Origin: Fistulifera solaris
Taxonomy: Eukaryota; Bacillariophyta; Bacillariophyceae; Naviculales; Stauroneidaceae
Assembly: GCA_030295235.1 (NCBI GenBank)
Contig: AP026132.1
Span: 346,001-410,000, forward strand
Reading direction: 5' to 3'
Length of the DNA: 64,000 bases
Positions 59,343 to 64,000 of the stretch are shown here, piece by piece. Positions within the stretch are counted from its first letter, which is position 1, and every line of letters begins with the position of its first letter. Under the pieces are notes generated by a model. It was not told where the DNA came from. It did no database searches and saw nothing but the letters and a program-made list of their open reading frames with translations. The position numbers were made by a program, and so were the translations under genes.

Positions 59343-61289
59343 ATGCGATCTACTTTATGTAACCAAGCGTACGTGCTGGCTTCTAATCTCTCGCAGCGAA
59401 CGTGGAAACGGCAACGGCCGTTCTTGAAGAATGAACACCTTCTGAGGGCCATCACGGAAAATTGTTCTCCTTATTACAACCATTCTGGGGCTATATCCTG
59501 TCACATATCTCATCTTTCAAAGATCCCAGCGACTTCTGACGTTGAGAATGAGACATGGTTGCTGCAGAATCCCGAGAAAGCCAGAACTGATGACTATCTT
59601 CGCGTTTTACAAGACCTAGCCTCCTCCAAGCTCCCAGATGCACCTTTAAGGGCCGAACGTTGGTTGATGCAGCTAGAGAAGAAAGAAACGCCCACTTCAG
59701 AAGCCTACGAGTACGTCATTCGTGCTTGGGCTGCGGCAAGTCACGAAGATCCGGCACGAGTAGTGATCCGAGCCGAGCGCTGGTTATGGAAACAAAACGC
59801 TCCGAATACGGCGTGCTTCAACGCTTTCTTAGATGCCTGTTCATTGGGTAGAGGACTGAAAACAAATCGCCAGCTCGTGAGAAAGCATGCTCTTAAAGCT
59901 CAGGAGACATTACTGTACATGTTAAGGCACAATATACCCTGCACAGTGGATACGTTTAACTTTGTCATACGAGCATGGACGAGATGTCGTTCAAGTTCCG
60001 ACGTCGTTGAACGCGTCATGGAAATTTTGAATCTGTTCGAAAAGTACCACAGGTCGGTCGATTCATCCGTCATGCCGAATTCTCGATCCTATGCCATGGT
60101 GCTAGATGCTGTTGCGGTTAGAATCAAATCGAAAGTCAACAAACTAAAAAGCAACCCGCACGATCCATCTCGCTCTGATCCTGGTGCAAATGGCTTGGAG
60201 GAAATCAAAATGATCGAAGGATTTTTGCAAGAACCGAATGAATTGTACCAGAACACGAACTGCTATAATACTCTCATTCAAGCATGGGCAAACGCCGCTC
60301 CGATTCATCCGGACGCCCCTTTTCAAGCGGAACAAGTACTACAGCGTTTAATAACTTTACAAGATGGAGCGTTGCACGAAACAAGAGTCGATGCTGTCTC
60401 GTATCAACTTGTCATGCGGGCGTGGCTGAACTCAGGAAAGCCAAATCGAGGGACGCGCATTCGCTGGTGGCTGAAACAACTCTGGAAAGAATTTGAATTT
60501 GCTGGTAGACGCCCTGATTTGCGTCCCACTGCTGGTGTGTATAACATCGCCATACGTGCTTTCTGTGATTTGGAGCAACCACTCGAGGCAGAAAAGCTAT
60601 TTTTAGAGTTAGACCGTTTTTCAGACGAGTCCCTGACACCCAATTCGGAATCCTACAATATTTTGATTCGATCTTGGGTGATGCTTGCGGAAAAGGGAAG
60701 CGAAGAGGCTTTGAGAAATGCCGTTCGATGGTTGCGGGTACTAATAGATGCTGAAAAGCGCCAAAGTACAAGTCTGTCCACCTCAGTTGATACTTACTCG
60801 TCTGTTCTGGCCGCATGTCGACAGTGTGCTGGCATATCGCCTTCTATTTTGGATTTGGCTATCGAAGTCTTCGACCACTTACGTGACTCCCACCATGTAG
60901 TAGACTGTCTGCACTATTCACGACTGTTGCAAGTTGGTTTGGTGGCATTATCACGTAGCGAGTATGACGAAACACGACAGTCATTCATCAAACAGTTGTT
61001 CGAGGATTGCTGTAACGATGGCTTAGTAAGTCGGCCTTTGATACAGGAACTAGCGGACGGCCGCATTTACTCAGACGGCTGGACAGCTGAAGCTAGTTCG
61101 CTGATAGTCGAAGAATTGTTTCCTGACTGGCCTTTGCCAGCCTCATGGACACGAAATGTGCGACAGGAAGGCCTCATCCCGAGGCGCCATCATCTCCGGC
61201 GGCGTTCTCACGTTGTTTCTCGCCACCGCAGTCCTATGGCTTTTACAGATGTAGAGCATGCTCTTGATGTCGAACCTAGTGTATCTTAA
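59343..61289 (+). CDS. Pentatricopeptide-repeat-like protein
   Basis: Helical-repeat protein of about 648 residues. Repeat-like units occur through its length: EAYEYVIRAWAAA, TACFNAFLDACSLG, DTFNFVIRAWTRCR, CYNTLIQAWANAA, SYQLVMRAWLNSG, VYNIAIRAFCDLEQ and SYNILIRSWVMLAE, each fitting the first helix of a PPR motif. This suggests sequence-specific RNA binding in mitochondrion or plastid. The N terminus is basic with little acidic content, compatible with mitochondrial import. No intron or frame break. ATG at 59343 preferred to an upstream TTG at 59235. Diatom PPR-like proteins of this W-rich type are diverged, so RNA specificity cannot be read. Confidence 0.8.
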   Translation: MRSTLCNQAYVLASNLSQRTWKRQRPFLKNEHLLRAITENCSPYYNHSGAISCHISHLSKIPATSDVENETWLLQNPEKARTDDYLRVLQDLASSKLPDAPLRAERWLMQLEKKETPTSEAYEYVIRAWAAASHEDPARVVIRAERWLWKQNAPNTACFNAFLDACSLGRGLKTNRQLVRKHALKAQETLLYMLRHNIPCTVDTFNFVIRAWTRCRSSSDVVERVMEILNLFEKYHRSVDSSVMPNSRSYAMVLDAVAVRIKSKVNKLKSNPHDPSRSDPGANGLEEIKMIEGFLQEPNELYQNTNCYNTLIQAWANAAPIHPDAPFQAEQVLQRLITLQDGALHETRVDAVSYQLVMRAWLNSGKPNRGTRIRWWLKQLWKEFEFAGRRPDLRPTAGVYNIAIRAFCDLEQPLEAEKLFLELDRFSDESLTPNSESYNILIRSWVMLAEKGSEEALRNAVRWLRVLIDAEKRQSTSLSTSVDTYSSVLAACRQCAGISPSILDLAIEVFDHLRDSHHVVDCLHYSRLLQVGLVALSRSEYDETRQSFIKQLFEDCCNDGLVSRPLIQELADGRIYSDGWTAEASSLIVEELFPDWPLPASWTRNVRQEGLIPRRHHLRRRSHVVSRHRSPMAFTDVEHALDVEPSVS

Positions 61290-61435
61290 AGCTAGAGTAT
61301 AAATGTTCTCAAATCATTCAGCCTCAATAGTAGGGAATCGGATCAGCAATATCAAGCAACTTTCTCCTCTTCCAAAAAGAGGGCGTTCGCCGTCCTTCTG
61401 CCCTATCCTGTTCCACCACGTCTTTTGAGCGCGAT

Positions 61436-62208
61436 CTACAAATCTTTTGGGACTCTATCGCGTCCAATATAGAGTGCTGCAAAGAACAAAGACCACAGCA
61501 CCAGAGTGACGCTTTGTTGCTGTGACAAGAGCGCAAAAAGGCTGCCGGAATTCCGCATAGAAACGCTGTTTGCACGTTCATAGCGTTGACTTTTCGTAAA
61601 ATGGCCCGTGCCGTCTCGGGGTTCTCGATCTTGGATAAACCGTTGCCATCGATATCCCACAAACCGGCTTGGGCAATGTTTCATAAAGCCGTTTCGGCAC
61701 TTCGCTGGTATCCGTAAGCAAGAAAGAAAGGAATGACCGTCAGGAATCGGAACACATGTCCCGCAAAACTACCATCATCCCCTAGAAAAGTAGCCCATAA
61801 GGTATACAGCACCGCCACGAAGTACATGACACGACTCGCTTGTGAGCGACGCTCTCGTTCATCCGGGCCAATGTTGACAAGTTCCAGCGTAGCTTGTGCT
61901 TTTCGCTGTTCCGCTTCCTCAGCCGATACTGTAACGTACGCATCGAATGCAATCGGTCCATATTTGATAGTTTTCCCCGGTTCTATACCGATGGCCGTCA
62001 AATACGGAGCCATCCAGGCAAAGCTGCCGTCATTAACAAACTCGCCTGATGTTTCATTGACCGGTGGCAACCGCGCTGGTCCTGCCCGATGATGATTTTT
62101 GTGCTTCTTCTTGCCGTGCAACATGGAATGACGGCTAAAAGAGGCGTGCGGTACAAATGCTGCCACCGTTGTCGCGAGGACGGTCATCGCACACAGCTGA
62201 AACCTCAT
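61436..62208 (-). CDS. Plastid-targeted membrane protein of unknown function, with in-frame TGA
   Basis: Signal peptide with an ASAF-type cleavage motif (VAAFVPHASF, residues 16-25), so it is probably imported into the diatom plastid. The mature part has two hydrophobic segments (VMYFVAVLYTLWATFL and FLTVIPFFLAYGY). The frame stops at TGA 61681-61683 after residue 175, but continues in the same frame with coding-like text (GLWDIDGNGLSKIENPETA) and then, after one missing base in the A run 61535-61539, ends with a third hydrophobic segment (VLWSLFFAALYIG) at 61436. Either the TGA is a base error, or it is read through, or the gene ends there. Function unknown. Full length would be about 257 residues. 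Confidence 0.65.
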
Positions 62209-62675
62209 CGTTCGTGACGTCCCCGATGAATTATAAACCTCAGTAAGAAGGATATAATGAGTAAGGAGAGTCGATGCGGGCCTCTAGTAGGTTAGACGAG
62301 CTACTTCTATAAGAACACCCAAGGCACGCGGGCATTTGTAGGAAAGATAATGATTGAAGATTGAACAACTATGAGAACGCTTCGCAAAAATCATTTTGCG
62401 CAACAAAATACCGGAGTACTACGTAACAAAATAATAATGTGTGCGCGAAAAGTTCGTCCTGCTGACTCACTCAGAGTGAGTCGCGAGTATCAAAATCTCA
62501 CAGGTACCCCCCACGTATGCAGTTTCTATGCGACATTACCACGTACGCCAAGGCCGCGAGGTGCGAGGTGCAGATTTTGTCGTCCATCTTCAAGGAATTC
62601 GACTTCACCGACACATCATTCCGACAAAATAATTGGGAACGAAGTGTGCTCGATACCTGGTAATAAAGCAGCACC
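62209..62675. promoter_or_regulatory. Divergent promoter spacer of two plastid genes
   Basis: A 467 bp spacer between two genes for probably plastid-targeted proteins, so shared regulation is plausible. TGACGT occurs at 62215-62220, only 7 bp upstream of the minus-strand start codon. Confidence 0.4.
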
Positions 62676-63645
62676 ATGATCACGCGATCATCAACCCTTC
62701 TCTTACTACTAGCGCTGTGCTTCGCAGTGAATACGATAACGACAAGCGCATTCCAGATGCTTCCCACGACGACGACAACACGTTCTTCGAAACGCTGGGC
62801 TTTTGATACCGACTCCGCTCCTTCGGATTACGATTTTCAGGATTTAACTGGAGAAAAGGCTGCTACTGTCGATGAGAATGAGGAAGATGCATCCATTCGT
62901 GATGCCTTAAAGCGTGAATTGCTGTTACTAAGCAGTGTCACGAATCGCGGTGAATACTGCTCGAAAGACGAACAGAATATTTTAGTTGATTTAGTAGCGC
63001 AACTAGAAGCACTAAATCCGACGGCGAGTCCAGCACGCAATTGTCAAGGAGAATGGGATTTGTGTTTGAGTTCGACCCAGTTCTTCCGCTCGAGTCCGTT
63101 CTTCCAGTCGTTACGAGTGGCCGTCAACGACAAGGCGCTCATCAACAATGGGTTCGATTTACACGATCGGGCTTCCACTCCGTCTCGTGTAGGACGTGTG
63201 CGACAAACAATCGATGACAACAATCTACTGACGAGCTCGGTCGATTTACAAGTGGGATTTCCGCTGCTTCGCTCCGCGTCGAAGGAACTGTAGTCACGAC
63301 GGCCACGATGAAGGTAGTGTCCGATGATTTGGCTGAATTGCAAATTGTCAAGACTCAGGTCAGGGGGTCGAACATTCCTTTCTTGAATGAATACTTGGAA
63401 GACCCTCGTTTAGATATGCCGATGGGTGATTTGTATCAGAGGCTCAATGGGAAAGTTCCGGTGGTGCCCATGAAAACATATTACGGTACGTGCCACGAGT
63501 GAGCTGTTTCGATGGTTTTCTTTTAGATTGCATACAGTTCATTCATTGAACCTTAATCGTTGCTACTTGGTTTTATTCAGTGGATGAAGGCATGAGGATT
63601 GCGCGTGATATTGATGACAATTTTTTCGTTTTCACTCGAGCGTAA
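62676..63645 (+). CDS. Plastid lipid-associated protein (fibrillin/PAP family)
   Basis: Plastoglobule or thylakoid lipid-binding protein, about 291 residues. Signal peptide followed by TSAF (residues 23-26), the diatom plastid cleavage motif. The lipocalin-like PAP domain has the opening [35 protein letters not shown] and the C-terminal [20 protein letters not shown]. Frame break near 63261-63262, one base missing. Intron 63486-63580 (95 bp). ATG at 62676. It pairs head to head with another plastid-targeted gene. Confidence 0.9.
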
Positions 63646-63786
63646 CGAAGCAAAAACGAAAATATGTACTGGCGAAGAAACACAAAAGCGGTCTTGGTTT
63701 GTTTAACTGTTAAATGCTATATTGAATTGAGTATACAAGATTATCTTTCTTCTCCTGGTCGATGCTTTTCTTAGCACCAAATAATT

Positions 63787-64000
63787 TTACAACTGCAGCA
63801 GCTCGGGCATAAGACGAACTAATTCGGACGTAGGGTTCGCTTTCAACGTTTCCAAAGTCCCTTCTTCGACAATCTTACCCTCTCTTAACACAGCGACTCG
63901 GTCTGCCTCTCCTAAACTTTTACTTTGGTGTGTAATAAGCAACAGCGCCCTTCGATCGCGACGACACGCGCGGATTGCATCTTGCACGGCAGCCTCACCT
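63787..64000 (-). CDS. ABC transporter, C-terminal end of nucleotide-binding domain (partial)
   Basis: Only the last 70 or so codons are in the window; the gene begins beyond position 64000. Visible are the segment before the H-loop, the switch histidine in LLLITHQSKSLGEAD, and VAVLREGKIVEEGT, which mark the end of an exporter-type ABC domain (ABCB-like). The product ends with MPELLQL. Whether it is a full or half transporter, and its substrate, cannot be told. Convergent with the fibrillin gene. Confidence 0.85.
   Translation of the reverse strand, partial: GEAAVQDAIRACRRDRRALLLITHQSKSLGEADRVAVLREGKIVEEGTLETLKANPTSELVRLMPELLQL

Noticed and set aside
61681-61683. Selenocysteine codon as the first explanation
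   Set aside because: No Cys partner or redox motif surrounds it, and base-level error is evidently common in this sequence; kept as a finding only.

Overview
The window is nuclear DNA from a diatom, most likely a raphid pennate of the Phaeodactylum type. The evidence is compact protein genes, short GT-AG introns (about 60-95 bp, one of 224 bp), plastid proteins with a signal peptide followed by an ASAF-like cleavage motif, roughly even base composition, and a eukaryotic gene set that combines plastid enzymes (EttA-type ABC-F, fibrillin, 4-hydroxyphenylpyruvate dioxygenase) with presenilin, Mediator, NF-Y and SNF2 proteins. The species name is inference. About 30 genes can be supported.

Left part (1-14.9 kb): a von Willebrand A plus alpha-kinase protein. 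Then a local family of three receptor-like membrane proteins, each with a signal peptide, a Thr/Pro-rich stalk, one TM segment and a C-terminal PDZ domain. A PDK/BCKDK-type kinase lies between the second and third copies on the other strand. A gene-poor stretch follows, interrupted by the V-ATPase proteolipid gene. Middle (14.9-44.7 kb): two-RRM SR protein, disordered protein, RluA-type pseudouridine synthase, large unknown protein, EttA-like ABC-F, ERCC6L2-like SNF2 ATPase, NF-YB, PHD-AWS-SET methyltransferase, eIF4B-like protein, PIG-A, NDP kinase, COG7, a Cys/His protein and a SAC phosphatase. Then about 3.8 kb without a recognisable gene. Right part (48.4-64 kb): MED17-like subunit, mitochondrial carrier, ACC-synthase-like PLP enzyme, HPPD, NASP-like chaperone, presenilin, a PPR-like protein, two plastid proteins and the end of an ABC transporter.

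Two window-wide patterns matter to any user. First, about 34 single-base frame changes break 17 of the genes, almost all in or beside homopolymer runs and in both directions. This looks like uncorrected long-read consensus error, so these genes are annotated as single CDSs and not as pseudogenes. Second, genes are strongly arranged as head-to-head pairs: ten of eleven divergent spacers are only about 360-540 bp, which suggests shared promoters, while convergent neighbours end 14-300 bp apart.

The most distinctive content is the TM-PDZ cluster. The three copies share a PDZ domain and an intron between the juxtamembrane segment and PDZ, but carry two, zero and one copies of an extracellular domain I do not recognise. 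Start codons were chosen as ATG even where an upstream TTG or GTG keeps the frame open.
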